DNA from: Yoonia maricola
Lineage (GTDB): Bacteria; Pseudomonadota; Alphaproteobacteria; Rhodobacterales; Rhodobacteraceae
Assembly: GCF_002797915.1 (NCBI RefSeq)
Contig: NZ_PGTY01000002.1
Location: 186,001-250,000, forward strand
Length of the DNA: 64,000 nt
Direction: 5' to 3'
The position numbers and the translations under genes are program-made. Positions 18,145 through 26,779 of the stretch are shown here, piece by piece; position 1 is the stretch's first letter, and each line of letters begins with the position of its first letter. The notes beneath the pieces were generated by a model. The model was not told where the DNA came from, made no database searches, and saw nothing but the letters and a program-made list of their open reading frames with translations.

Positions 18145-18801
18145 TCAGGCCGAACATAGACCTGGCGACTCGATTTCGCTCTTTTTGAAGAACAGTTGGC
18201 CGTTGACCTTGAGTGGTTCAGGGAGTCGCCCCTTCGAACGCCTCGCGTAAAAGGCGTCCATGGTCAGTCCCAGCGCCTCAGCGGCCTCGGCGGACGTATA
18301 GTGGTCTTGGCGTGACGGCAGTGCTTCTCTTTTACGTTCAGGGGTCTCGCGCCGCTTTCGGGGGCGCCTTGAAGGAAGTACGTACCCCTCGAATTGATGG
18401 TTGTCGCTAGCGATCTGCACGCAGTACCAACGTAGCGAGGCGATAGACGTATTGGCGTCGGGGAACCTGGCCACGACCAGTTCTAGGATCTTGGGGTAAG
18501 GGATGCCCACCGACCGCGCCTTCGGATGCAGCGCCGAGACCTCAGAGCCGTCGGCCGCATGTTCGTAGTAGTCCACGGTGCACAGCAGCGCGCAGGCATA
18601 GGCCTTGAGGCTGCCAGAGGTGTCATCCGGGTACGTCGGTGCAGGCGGCTTGATGCGATGAACGCCGGGGATGGCCATGATCCTGTCCACGAGCTTTGCA
18701 GGCTTCGCCCGCCAGGCTTTCAGAGGATCGTCTGGTCGCAGCGCGTTATGCAACTCAAGCAGCTCGAGGACCGTGAGCTCACATAGTTCTTCGTAAGTCA
18801 T
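18145..18801 (-). CDS. Element protein with C-terminal excisionase-like helix-turn-helix
   Basis: A 218-residue protein that I do not recognise as a whole. The C-terminal 50 residues (YTSAEAAEALGLTMDAFYAR...LFFKKSEIE) resemble the AlpA/MerR-like winged helix of excisionases and phage regulators. The N-terminal part is alpha-helical with no known motif, followed by a basic linker (RRPRKRRETPERKRE). It begins 13 bases after the integrase fragment's stop on the same strand, inside the att-bounded remnant. A role in excision or element regulation is an inference. Confidence 0.65.
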   Translation of the reverse strand: MTYEELCELTVLELLELHNALRPDDPLKAWRAKPAKLVDRIMAIPGVHRIKPPAPTYPDDTSGSLKAYACALLCTVDYYEHAADGSEVSALHPKARSVGIPYPKILELVVARFPDANTSIASLRWYCVQIASDNHQFEGYVLPSRRPRKRRETPERKREALPSRQDHYTSAEAAEALGLTMDAFYARRSKGRLPEPLKVNGQLFFKKSEIESPGLCSA

Positions 18802-18813
18802 GCTGTCGCTCCG

Positions 18814-19401
18814 TCATCGATAATGGATGTCCGCCGCCGGATAGGGCAGATCGGTGTCTCGCAGGACATCGTTGATCATGGCCTTCGCGACACGCATCGC
18901 ACCATTCGCCATTCCTGGACCAGATTTGGGCGTCACCCTTTCATGCAGGCCACGAACCTGCTCCCTTGTCAGCCTATCTAGAGGAAGATACGCGAGGTCC
19001 TTCAGGGGACCCTCGACCATTGATCGGTAGAAATGGACGGTCTTCGCAGCAAGATGCGGCCGCGTTTCAATGTAGCGTTCGAGCGCCTCGGCCATGGACA
19101 TCACCTTAGGCTCAGCCTTGCGTCTAGGGTCTTCGCCGCGACCAAGACGCAGCTTCAGCTCCAAAGCCTGACGACGTGCCTAAATGACGGTCAGGGCGTC
19201 GCTCCTACCTAAGGTCATCGTGATCCCTCGGTTCGTCCCATCGTTGATTGACGCAACGAGCTTCCAGCTTGCGGACTTGGCTCCCACAACCAACCGGAGA
19301 CCTGGCACCTCGCTGTCCATGATCAACGTTCCTGGCGCCTCGTCCTGCACGCATCTTTGCGCGATAGGTTGTGTTATCTTCAGCTTGATCGATGGCATCA
19401 C
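18814..19401 (-). pseudogene. Tyrosine integrase, amber-interrupted and truncated
   Basis: Residues 1-73 form the arm-type DNA-binding domain of tRNA-targeting integrases (GLRLVVGAKSASWKLVASI, then ITMTLGRSDALTVI). An in-frame TAG at 19182-19180 interrupts the frame, which then continues unchanged as ARRQALELKLRLGRGEDP into the SAM-like core-binding domain (LERYIETRPHLAAKTVHFYRS). The frame ends after VAKAMINDVL...HYR, before any R..HxxR..Y catalytic residues. One nonsense mutation plus loss of the catalytic domain makes it non-functional. Confidence 0.88.
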
Positions 19402-19563
19402 TCTCTCCTTATCAGACCAAACACCAGACCTGACGATGCCGATGGCTATCGGTAGTTAGTCAGGTGTCGTTGAGAGTGATTATTGAGCCGTTTCAAGGGG
19501 TTCGTATGCCCTGAAATAGCGGATGAGGCCGAGATGATAGCCACTAATTGCTACAGTCAAGCT

Positions 19564-19615
19564 ACTTTTAATCAGTAGGTCGATGGTTCGAACCCATTAC
19601 GGCTCACCATTTTAT
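19564..19615. repeat. Right attachment site (tRNA-Lys 3' copy)
   Basis: The 52-bp copy of 18045-18096, offset by exactly 1,519 bases with one mismatch at 19598. It lacks the 5' half of the tRNA, so it is not a second tRNA gene. Confidence 0.9.
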
Positions 19616-19980
19616 CTTTTTATTGTGATCAGTCAGACCTTTTGGACTCTGGCGTCAAGGTTTTGTCCTTTTCAGTCACAGTTTTTGTCCTTTGGGCAGA
19701 TTTTAGCGTTCTAGAGGCCCAAGAGCAAACCCTCATCAGTTACGGATGGTCGAAGAGTGTATGACTGGGCGGACTGCGGACATTCGAAGGTATCATCGCA
19801 ACCGACTCTACCGAGAGCCAAGCCGCATCTAACTGTTGAGAAAAATTAACAGAAGAACATTATGCGAAATGGCAGTAATCATGACCCATGTTTTTACATA
19901 ATTGCCTATTGGTTAAAGGTGACCCAATCATTGAGTCTCATTCAAGAATATTGATCTGCTCAGCGGAAAGAAAATTGGCA
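19616..19980. other. Gene-free stretch right of the integrated remnant
   Basis: No coding frame with normal codon use is visible. Two copies of TTTTGTCCTTT lie at about 19661 and 19682, and the rest is AT-rich compared with the flanks. It is probably eroded element DNA. Confidence 0.45.
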
Positions 19981-21011
19981 TCAATCAATTCTGTTCGCGC
20001 AGCTTCTGCATCCTGAGAAAAAATAAAATTCGCAGGTTTTCCTCGGCCCTAGAAAAACAAACATAACCCCGAGCCGCGCAATAGCAGCCTGCCGTGCGTC
20101 TGAGCGTAATTCTTCAGGGATCGTTGCTTGCTCAGTGGCGAGGTCACTGTGGTCGTTGGCATCAAAGGCTTCTTGATAAAGTCGGATTGCTTCGCGATGC
20201 ACGCCGAGTACCAGATCACGGGTCTTTTGCGCATCGTCCAACAATTGTTGCACCGCTGCCCCACGGGTAGCATCTGGTAGAAGCGCCAGTTCTTCTTCAA
20301 AAAGATCTGCTTTGACAGCCGCCCGCGCCGAAGTCCGCGCGACGTCGTTCGTATTCCGCGCGCCGCGTAAGGCATCCCGTTTTGCAAGCACTGCGATGCG
20401 CGCAGCGGGGAGCAGATCCTCAGCGCTTTGATCTTTGAACCATTCAGCAAGTTCTACTTCAGCTTCGGCGATCGCATCATCGGCCGGCTTAAGCGCCTTA
20501 GTTTGCGCTGCATGACGCCCTTCTGAATCGGTCCGACGGTTGGTTGCACGCTCTGACATTGTGAGTCGAATGCGCGCCCGTTCGATAATTGCCAAGAAGG
20601 TGGTTTCTGGATGATCCCCTTCTCCTTCCAATGCTTTGATCCGCATCGCGCTATCGCGCTTTCGAGCGCTTCAATGCGCGCAACCAGTTTATCGTGCTCT
20701 AGCTGCAACTGCCCCAAATTTCGCAACGCTGGTAAGGCAGCGATGATGTCGGTGGCGGTGCGTCCAGCCAGAGGGAGAGTATTTGTCAAAGTCTCTAGGG
20801 TTTGATCTGCGGCTTCCTTTTCCGACGTCGCCTGTGCCGCTTTGGTTTCGAGTTCAGTGATCGTCTCTTGCGCGCGGGCCCAGCGTTGCCAACTCTGTCG
20901 CAAGCTGTCTTGAAGCGTTAACGCAGCATGAACGCGGGATGGTAGATCGCTGTCGGCACAATCGATTCCGACTGCTTTCGCTGCTGCAGCCATCTTGGCC
21001 TGAGCGGCCAT
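19981..21011 (-). pseudogene. Frameshifted fragment of a YhaN/SbcC-like coiled-coil ATPase
   Basis: Two overlapping minus-strand frames read as one protein. The first (21011 to about 20650) is helical and Ala/Glu-rich (LRQSWQRWARAQETITELE...LVARIEALESAIAR); after a frameshift near 20645 the second frame continues with MRIKALEGEGDHPETTFLAII and on to SDARQAAIARLG near 20070. Composition and heptads match the long coiled coil of YhaN-type AAA ATPases, but the Walker A N-terminus and the signature/Walker B C-terminus are both missing. The last 30 codons are unlike the family. It is a broken relic; the family call is moderate. Confidence 0.6.
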
Positions 21012-21115
21012 GGGTAATTCCTTCAGGTGTGTCTGGTCGCTCCGGCAGATTGAAAGCTGCGGACGAAACGTGGGTTGTCGCGCTGCGGCCGCCTTGGTTG
21101 AACCTGTCCTATGCC

Positions 21116-21307
21116 CTAGCGCGACGGCTTTATCGGAGTGTTGGATTCTCGTTCAAGGCGCGCGTTACGGAGACGGTCTTTCTTGGCTTGTCGCTGCTCG
21201 GCCTCTTCTTCGACCATCTTTCGAACGATGCGGGTTGTCTTGTCCATCGGTGTTTCCACCTTGGGACCTTGCGCTTTGAACACGCTTGTTTTTGTTAGCT
21301 TTGCCAA
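21116..21307 (-). CDS. Small basic Rhodobacteraceae-type hypothetical protein
   Basis: A 63-residue, highly charged protein (MAKLTKTSVFKAQGPKVETPMD then a Lys/Arg/Glu-rich helix). I recall similar short proteins in Rhodobacteraceae genomes but no function. It starts with ATG 49 bases upstream of the racemase gene's stop, on the same strand. It lacks a signal peptide or membrane segment. The short length and biased composition leave some doubt that it is expressed. Confidence 0.6.
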   Translation of the reverse strand: MAKLTKTSVFKAQGPKVETPMDKTTRIVRKMVEEEAEQRQAKKDRLRNARLERESNTPIKPSR

Positions 21308-21355
21308 GTTGTAGTCTCCTCATTATTTTGTCGGTGTGCGTCGGAACAAGATCGT

Positions 21356-22477
21356 TCAAACCGATGCCAGGTGTTTGCTTGGACCATCGACATCGTGTGC
21401 GTTTGGCGGGCCTCGGTCATGGCGCAGATTTGTCTGAATGTCCGGGGCGGCCATGGCGCGCATCACAGCACTATAGTTCATGTTAAACCGCATTTCCGAT
21501 CCGACACGGAGCGTTGGATTTTTTGTGCCAATGACCAGATGATCGCTTGTTGCGCCAATAAGTGTGGTGCCAGCAGGCATTGAAAGTCCTGCTGCGTCCG
21601 TGTCTTGATGCCCGATGGCAAGAATGATCCGCGTGATTTTTGAAATGTCAGGAACAAGTCGAATTTTTGCCAAGGTGTGATCGGAGTTGCCCACAAGCGG
21701 GTGCACAGACTTGGCATCTGTTTCGATCACTTCGGCGACAAGCGTAAAGGCGTCCCGATACATGCCACCAATCTGATCCCCTGTGACTGGATCGACGCCA
21801 AGCAGTATTGCTTCACCAATGCGCAGATCGTTGATCCGGCCTGTGGCGCACGCGCCGAACGCCCAAGGCAGGTTTGCAGAATTGCCGCCAGATACGGTCT
21901 CAATGAATGGGCCACACTGCCCTTCGATATCATTCGCAAGCGCAGACAATACCTGCATCTTTGCAGCCGTCGGGGCGATCCCGCTGAGACATGCGAAGTT
22001 GGCCCCAATGCCTTTCAGTGCCACACCGGGCATATCAACAACACGCCGTGCCACGTCGCCAAGGTCCTGTGGCATGATCCCTTCACGCCGATCACCCATT
22101 TCGACCATCAGAACAATGTCGTGAACGGTTTTTTGCCGGAGTGCAGCAGCGGCGAGCGCTGAGATCACAGATATCTCTGTGTTGTAGCTCGCGTCACAGA
22201 CTTCCACGACGTCATCAGCTTGGCTCAGCATTGGTGTTCTGATCAAGGTGATCGGACTCGTCGTTCCAGCCTGGCGTAACCGTTTCACATTGCTCAAGCG
22301 CGCCTCAGCCAGGCCCGCGGCGCCGCCGTCGAGCATCGCGCGCGCGATGGCCGGGTGCCCACACGCGGCTTTGGTCACTGCAGTCACACAGATTCCACGT
22401 ATCTTCAAACTGTCGACAATAGTCCGCGTGTTGTGGCGTATCTTGCGCAGATCAACTTCAAGGCGCGGGCTGCTCAT
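21356..22477 (-). CDS. Alanine/ornithine racemase-family PLP enzyme
   Basis: A 373-residue PLP-dependent enzyme with an alanine-racemase-type barrel. It begins PRLEVDLRKIRHNTRTIVD, carries the Schiff-base Lys in TAVTKAACGHPAIAR (about residue 35), MVEMGDRREGI, and GGNSANLPWAF with RIGEAILLGVD, a layout of the alanine/ornithine racemase-like subfamily. A racemization of an amino acid or N-acyl amino acid is likely; the substrate is open. It overlaps the upstream DUF1611 gene by four bases (ATGA), so the two are coupled and probably share a pathway. Confidence 0.85.
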   Translation of the reverse strand: MSSPRLEVDLRKIRHNTRTIVDSLKIRGICVTAVTKAACGHPAIARAMLDGGAAGLAEARLSNVKRLRQAGTTSPITLIRTPMLSQADDVVEVCDASYNTEISVISALAAAALRQKTVHDIVLMVEMGDRREGIMPQDLGDVARRVVDMPGVALKGIGANFACLSGIAPTAAKMQVLSALANDIEGQCGPFIETVSGGNSANLPWAFGACATGRINDLRIGEAILLGVDPVTGDQIGGMYRDAFTLVAEVIETDAKSVHPLVGNSDHTLAKIRLVPDISKITRIILAIGHQDTDAAGLSMPAGTTLIGATSDHLVIGTKNPTLRVGSEMRFNMNYSAVMRAMAAPDIQTNLRHDRGPPNAHDVDGPSKHLASV

Positions 22478-23664
22478 ATCGCGACCATGGGCGTTCCTTG
22501 CTGCAGGCCAGGATAAGCAGCAACAACCATGGCCAGCAAGTGTGCCGCTGGTCGACTAAGCGCGTCAGTCACCGGCAGACCGAGTTTCTCAGTCTGCCCA
22601 GAAATCGTGTTTGCGATCTTGGCTTCGGACATGCCTTCGTGATTGAGTGTGACGCCGATGACCTTTGTATCAGAAAAGGCCTCGATCAAAGCAATCTCAC
22701 TTGCCGGGGTGGGCATCGGCATGTTGGGAAAGTCGCAGCGATGGGCACGTTTTGGGGCGTGCTGAAGGATAACAGCGTCCGGTTGGCTGCCGCGCAGGAT
22801 AAAGGCCGATGTACAGAACGCCGGATGGCTCAACGCGCCCTGGCCCTCGATCAAAATGACATCAGGTTGCTCGGCCTTTGAGGCCGCGACAATCGCACCC
22901 TCAAGTTCGCCGCAGCAGAACTGGGGCGGAACGGCATCCATCGCCACACCATATTTTGCGCCCTGCATAAGACCCGTCTGGCCTGTGCCCACCAGCACGG
23001 TCTTGATGCCCTTCGCGTTCAGCGCACGAGCCAGAACCGTCGCAGTGGTCCGTTTTCCTATGGCGCAATCGGTCCCAAGAACAGCGATACGCAGCGCGGC
23101 GACTTTTGCGACGCTGCCGTCGAACAAGCGCATGTCTTTGCTAAGTTTGGGTTTGCGGATATCGCGGATGGAGACGCGTCGTTCTGATGCGGCTTGCGCA
23201 ATTTCGGTATCATCGCTCAGATATTCATGCAGGCCACTGACGATGTTCATGCCGCGCGTGATCGCATCTAGCACGACGCCACGATCAGCTGTAGAAAGCC
23301 GTCCCGTTGATGGGGCCATTCCATAGATGAAGGTATCAGGTATGGAGGTCGCGTGGGCGACTGCGGCATCGAGGTCTTTATGAATTGGTATGGTGTTGAT
23401 CACGTCATCAAGAACCTGCCCGCTGTTCGCGCCGCTGTGCGCGCTGTCGATGACTGAGACGATCCTGTAGGCCTCTGAATGACGCACAAGACCGTTGGCC
23501 GTCTTGCCATCAATTTTTGCAAAGTTACCTTCGCAATAGACAACTGCTGTCGGGATCTGAGCGAGCGAATATGATCGTGTCGGTGCGCCACCGATCATGG
23601 GAGGCGCTTGAGCGCCCCTGACGGGACGGCGAACGGTATCTATCGTCTGGGTTTCGGTTTTCAT
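22474..23664 (-). CDS. DUF1611 family P-loop protein (DgcN-like)
   Basis: A 396-residue cytosolic protein of the DUF1611 family. A P-loop lies mid-protein (VLGTDCAIGKRTTATVLARAL, about residues 201-221, given here as GTDCAIGKRTT), followed by LIEGQGALSHPAF. From memory, one characterised member, DgcN, N-acetylates D-glutamate in marine bacteria, with a racemase partner then acting on the acetylated product. Here the partner is a PLP racemase encoded immediately downstream with a four-base overlap. A D-amino-acid use pathway is therefore plausible, but substrate and chemistry are inferred. Confidence 0.8.
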   Translation of the reverse strand: MKTETQTIDTVRRPVRGAQAPPMIGGAPTRSYSLAQIPTAVVYCEGNFAKIDGKTANGLVRHSEAYRIVSVIDSAHSGANSGQVLDDVINTIPIHKDLDAAVAHATSIPDTFIYGMAPSTGRLSTADRGVVLDAITRGMNIVSGLHEYLSDDTEIAQAASERRVSIRDIRKPKLSKDMRLFDGSVAKVAALRIAVLGTDCAIGKRTTATVLARALNAKGIKTVLVGTGQTGLMQGAKYGVAMDAVPPQFCCGELEGAIVAASKAEQPDVILIEGQGALSHPAFCTSAFILRGSQPDAVILQHAPKRAHRCDFPNMPMPTPASEIALIEAFSDTKVIGVTLNHEGMSEAKIANTISGQTEKLGLPVTDALSRPAAHLLAMVVAAYPGLQQGTPMVAI

Positions 23665-23734
23665 CTTGTCTTCCTTTTGATGGTGAGACTGTCGTTCGAC
23701 TAGGTGTTGAAGCAGACGTCTTGGTGCGACGCGC

Positions 23735-24496
23735 TTAGTTATTTAGAACGCACAGATCCTTGGATTTTTGGAAGTTCCGGTTGCATTCCCAACGGTTCTC
23801 AGACCTGTCAAGATGGGCGTTCGCGGGCATGTTAATCGCTTCGCATCCTTCACCCGACACTTCATAACCCCGCTGGCATTTCCATCCCTCGCCGTAAGAA
23901 GACTCGTCGAAATATGCGAACTCGGGGATAATCACGACCTCGCACAGACCATTCTGTTCGAAAAACCCACGTTCACATGACCAAGGCTGACCGTAGCGCG
24001 ACCCGTTCAGATATCCGTTGGTGGGAACCACGATTGCAGTGCAACTGTTGTCCACCTTCTCAAACCCGCGTCCACACTCCCATGCGGACCCATCCGCCAG
24101 ATAGGCATTTTCAGGTACAATGACCTCTTGGCAGGTATCGTCGACTTTGAGAAATCCGCGCAGGCAGCGCCAGCGTTCGCCTGAAGGGTCCAAGAACCCA
24201 CCATCGGGAACAACCACCGCAACGCAGGCAACCTCGTCGACTTTACGAAAGCCATGATGGCATTCCCATCCGGATCCATAGGTGCGGTTTGTCTCATAGG
24301 CATTTTCGGGGACCACAATAGCAGCGCAGTTCTCGTCCATAAGCCGATACCCGACGTTGCATTCCCAACCGTCGCCGTAGCTCTTTGCGCTGGCGTTTTC
24401 CGGTATGGTTTGGGCAATGGCGGGCATTGCAAGGAGTAGCAGAGCAAAGACGGGGCCTATGAAAACGATCCAAAGCATTCGAGCTTCCGCCAACAT
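23735..24496 (-). CDS. Secreted protein of seven Cys-pair repeats
   Basis: A 253-residue exported protein. After a signal peptide (hydrophobic core LWIVFIGPVFALLLLAMPAIA) come seven units of about 30-35 residues. Each has the pattern YGxGWxCxxGFxxxxxxC, then xxIVVPENAY, so two Cys per unit, probably disulphide-bonded in the periplasm or outside. The last unit ends at the C-terminus (LCVLNN). ATG 24496 is chosen; ATG 24478 with a GCGGAAG ribosome site is an equal alternative. I do not recognise a named family. It overlaps nothing upstream but follows a small membrane-protein gene. Confidence 0.75.
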   Translation of the reverse strand: MLAEARMLWIVFIGPVFALLLLAMPAIAQTIPENASAKSYGDGWECNVGYRLMDENCAAIVVPENAYETNRTYGSGWECHHGFRKVDEVACVAVVVPDGGFLDPSGERWRCLRGFLKVDDTCQEVIVPENAYLADGSAWECGRGFEKVDNSCTAIVVPTNGYLNGSRYGQPWSCERGFFEQNGLCEVVIIPEFAYFDESSYGEGWKCQRGYEVSGEGCEAINMPANAHLDRSENRWECNRNFQKSKDLCVLNN

Positions 24497-24542
24497 AGGT
24501 GTCCCGCAAACTGTTGATGAGGATTGCAGCGACGCCTTTGAA

Positions 24543-24896
24543 TCATGATCCATCCAACTCAAGCCCCGCTAAGCAAGCATCTGCGAGGTCACGGTCTGGC
24601 GTATCTGAACCGGGGCGGGTCGCCCAGCCCGTTTCCATCATTGCATTGCGGCGGCCAAAGCCGGAGACTTCTTGTAGAACCGCGAACTTCTCTGTGCGTT
24701 CTGGATCAGCCGCTGACATGTTGAGACACACCGGAACCATCGCTAACGTCACCTCTTCAGATGCCATGTCCTTTGCCATGGTTTCGGCGCTGTCGGTGGT
24801 CATCCAGCCACCCCAAGTGAATCCGGGGATAGAAACCGCAATTGCGCCACCCGCAGCACCGTAGATGCCGGGTTTCGTCCATTCTGGAAAAGTCAT
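24543..24896 (-). CDS. Hypothetical protein with N-terminal membrane segment
   Basis: A 117-residue protein beginning MTFPEWTKPGIYGAAGG with one hydrophobic, Gly-rich segment (IYGAAGGAIAVSIPGFTWGGW), then a soluble region with MVPVCLNMS and FGRRNAMMETGWAT. ATG 24896 sits behind AAAGGACC; the frame is open 17 codons further upstream. Similar proteins in alphaproteobacteria have no assigned function as far as I recall. It precedes the Cys-repeat gene on the same strand by about 46 bases, so they may be cotranscribed. Confidence 0.65.
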   Translation of the reverse strand: MTFPEWTKPGIYGAAGGAIAVSIPGFTWGGWMTTDSAETMAKDMASEEVTLAMVPVCLNMSAADPERTEKFAVLQEVSGFGRRNAMMETGWATRPGSDTPDRDLADACLAGLELDGS

Positions 24897-25301
24897 TTTT
24901 GGGTCCTTTGACGGAGAAAGCGCCGCCTCACTTTTTTGCACTGACAAAGCATTTTGTCTGTGCGGTCTTTAAGTTGCATCGCTTGATATGGCGCAGTTCA
25001 TGTTTCGTCACAGGTCATGGATTTTGCGGACCACAAAAGCGGATAATCCTAACGCATGGGCGACGCGGTCGTGCGCGATAACTTCCCCAAGCGTCATATC
25101 CCTGTTTCGGCAAGTGACGGTCGAATTTCAAAGAAAGATAATTGCAATTGGCTCTGGCAGGCGATGCGCCGTTGCCGAAGAAGACCACAACTTTGTAACT
25201 GTCATATAGTCGCCTAGCGCCTAATTTACAATCCTAGCTAACCTGACCTTTTTCCCAACACCGCCGATCACTCAATCACCTGAACCTTTTTTGAGCGGCC
25301 T
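24897..25301. other. Gene-free stretch between hypothetical and oxygenase genes
   Basis: About 400 bases with no frame of convincing codon use on either strand. It includes the leader of the minus-strand gene ending at 24543 and the 3' side of the oxygenase gene. A CCTTTTTT-rich patch near 25285 could end the minus-strand transcript weakly. Confidence 0.4.
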
Positions 25302-25850
25302 TCAACGAAACGGTGGGCCATGCGCCCAGACGGTCAGCGAGCGCCGAATGCCCCGCTTGATTGGCGTCACCTGATGCAGTGCAAAGCTTGGAAACACACT
25401 CACTGATCCCTGCGCCCGATTGGCCAAGAGGACGTGAGTATTTGGCCTGATTTCCAAGTCACCCCCGTCGTAGGTGTCCGGATTGCTCAATTGAAGCACA
25501 AGTGTGAGCTTTCTCTTACCAGCAGCGAGACCATGGCCAATGTCAGAATGCCAGGCAAAATGGCCACCTTTGGTTGCATCATATTTGGCTACTTGCGGGC
25601 TTTCCGCAAATTCGCGCACATCGAAATCAAACTGGTGCTTGTTGGAATGACTGACAAGCTCAATCAACCGGGTCATCACCCAGCTCAGGTCTCCGACATC
25701 GTCCACCCAAACGAGTTCCGCATTACGCAGATTGTGATCCCGATTGCGGCCCACAAGCAGCGCGTCATCGGTGGGGATATTGGCAATTGCCGCGACAATG
25801 TGATCACATTCCCCCGTGGTAAACGCATCGGGCACTGAGTGCACTGTCAT
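25302..25850 (-). CDS. 2-oxoglutarate/Fe(II)-dependent oxygenase (prolyl 4-hydroxylase fold)
   Basis: A 182-residue single-domain oxygenase. The iron triad is visible as HSD in GGHFAWHSDIGHG (about residues 102-114) and the distal His in FALHQVTPIKRGIRRSLTVWA, which also supplies the Arg that binds 2-oxoglutarate. DGGDLEI between them is the usual P4H-fold strand. The start at 25850 follows GGGCGG; the frame is open five codons further. It is PKHD-type in size and motif. The substrate is unknown; the neighbours give no clue beyond the nearby BLUF gene. Confidence 0.85.
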   Translation of the reverse strand: MTVHSVPDAFTTGECDHIVAAIANIPTDDALLVGRNRDHNLRNAELVWVDDVGDLSWVMTRLIELVSHSNKHQFDFDVREFAESPQVAKYDATKGGHFAWHSDIGHGLAAGKRKLTLVLQLSNPDTYDGGDLEIRPNTHVLLANRAQGSVSVFPSFALHQVTPIKRGIRRSLTVWAHGPPFR

Positions 25851-25912
25851 CATTCCGCCCACCATTTACAAATCGTGGATCGCGTCTGCGGCGACGCGCG
25901 AAGGGGGTTGCA

Positions 25913-26332
25913 TCAATGCAAACCCGGTTTCGCGGACCGATCCGATAGGCCTTTGAATACCTTTATGATTTCTGCTGGCTCCGCGCGATCAAGTGCCGCA
26001 TCTGCGATTTCTTCTTCCGTCCAAATCCAAGTCTTTGCAGGATCATGAAGCATCGCCCAATTTGCAAACAACCTACTTTGTATCTTGCGATTCAAGAGCT
26101 CTTTAACCCCAGCATGCCGATCATCCCGACGAATTCGTGCGTAAGCTGCGCGCACTGGAACCTCCGGGCCTTCCAGTAGTTGGAGGTAGATGTCGTGTCG
26201 ACAAACCAACGCGCCAGTAACGCCATCCCGCTCATTACAACGTCTGGCGTCGATCAAAATTCCTGCCAGTGTCGGCTCATCGAACCCGAACGGCTGTGAC
26301 ACATAAACGATCTGGATAAGGTTTGTGATGAT
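25913..26332 (-). CDS. BLUF blue-light photoreceptor with no canonical start codon
   Basis: A short BLUF flavoprotein of about 139 residues. FAD-binding residues are visible: Asn in ARRCNERDGVTG, Gln in YLQLLEG, and the Trp/Met pair in FANWAMLHDP. The key Tyr is in IVYVSQPFGF (codon 26305-26303), upstream of the first possible GTG (26302). Only ATC codons at 26332 or 26329 stand at the right distance (5-8 bases) from an AGGGAG ribosome site, which would place the Tyr at residue 9-10 as in other BLUF proteins. Either a rare ATC start is used or the start codon has been lost. Confidence 0.8.
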   Translation of the reverse strand: MITNLIQIVYVSQPFGFDEPTLAGILIDARRCNERDGVTGALVCRHDIYLQLLEGPEVPVRAAYARIRRDDRHAGVKELLNRKIQSRLFANWAMLHDPAKTWIWTEEEIADAALDRAEPAEIIKVFKGLSDRSAKPGLH

Positions 26333-26779
26333 TTGTCTCCCTGCGGGGTTAAGCGAAACATGAACTTACTTTGATAGAGGCACGATCACATCGCTTCAGG
26401 TGAAGACCGTAGGGCTTCGGCAACGCTGAGTCTCGACTAAAGCGAACGAACGGCCAATTAAGAGAAAATCGTCTCAACATCGAGATCCCTGCGCCGTGAC
26501 CGCGCAGGTTCCCTGCTTGAGAAAGTATTGCAACGATACAAGGCAGCTTTGCCTGGAGGAGCGTGAGTCCGCTGGATTGGTCTCGCTGCATTTTTGCTGA
26601 GTGGCCGGTTTTTCTGCCGCATTGCAGCAACGAAGATCAAGAACTTATCGCATTTTGTACGCTGCGAGCGCGTGCAGCGAGAAACTGTGAACTCACAGGA
26701 TGGGCGTTTTACGGCCCAATGCATCTGCAAATATTATGCATAAAGATAACGTCGGATAGCTGCCATTCAAATCTGCGGT
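26333..26779. other. Gene-free stretch upstream of the BLUF gene
   Basis: Short frames exist on both strands but none resembles a protein I know. The left end holds the BLUF leader with its AGGGAG site; the right part probably contains the eroded N-terminal half of the integrase that becomes readable from about 26780. Confidence 0.4.

Larger units (their letters stand above)
18045..19615. mobile_element. Remnant of an integrative element in tRNA-Lys
   Basis: The 1.5-kb interval is bounded by the 52-bp direct repeats and contains, on the minus strand, the N-terminal part of a tyrosine integrase (amber-interrupted, catalytic domain missing) and a 218-residue protein with an excisionase-like C-terminus. 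The integrase sits at the distal end facing inward. All cargo seems lost, so this is a deletion relic or solo island that can probably no longer move itself. Confidence 0.85.

Noticed and set aside
19564..19609. Second tRNA-Lys gene
   Set aside because: Only the 3' 46 bases are present; there is no acceptor or D-arm partner, so it is an attachment site copy.
19661..19693. Two copies of TTTTGTCCTTT as an insertion-sequence end
   Set aside because: Only 11 bases each, direct not inverted, and no transposase beside them.
23735..24496. CRISPR-like array suggested by regular spacing of similar DNA
   Set aside because: The regularity is at protein level; DNA repeats are diverged, have no constant spacer and lie within one coding frame.
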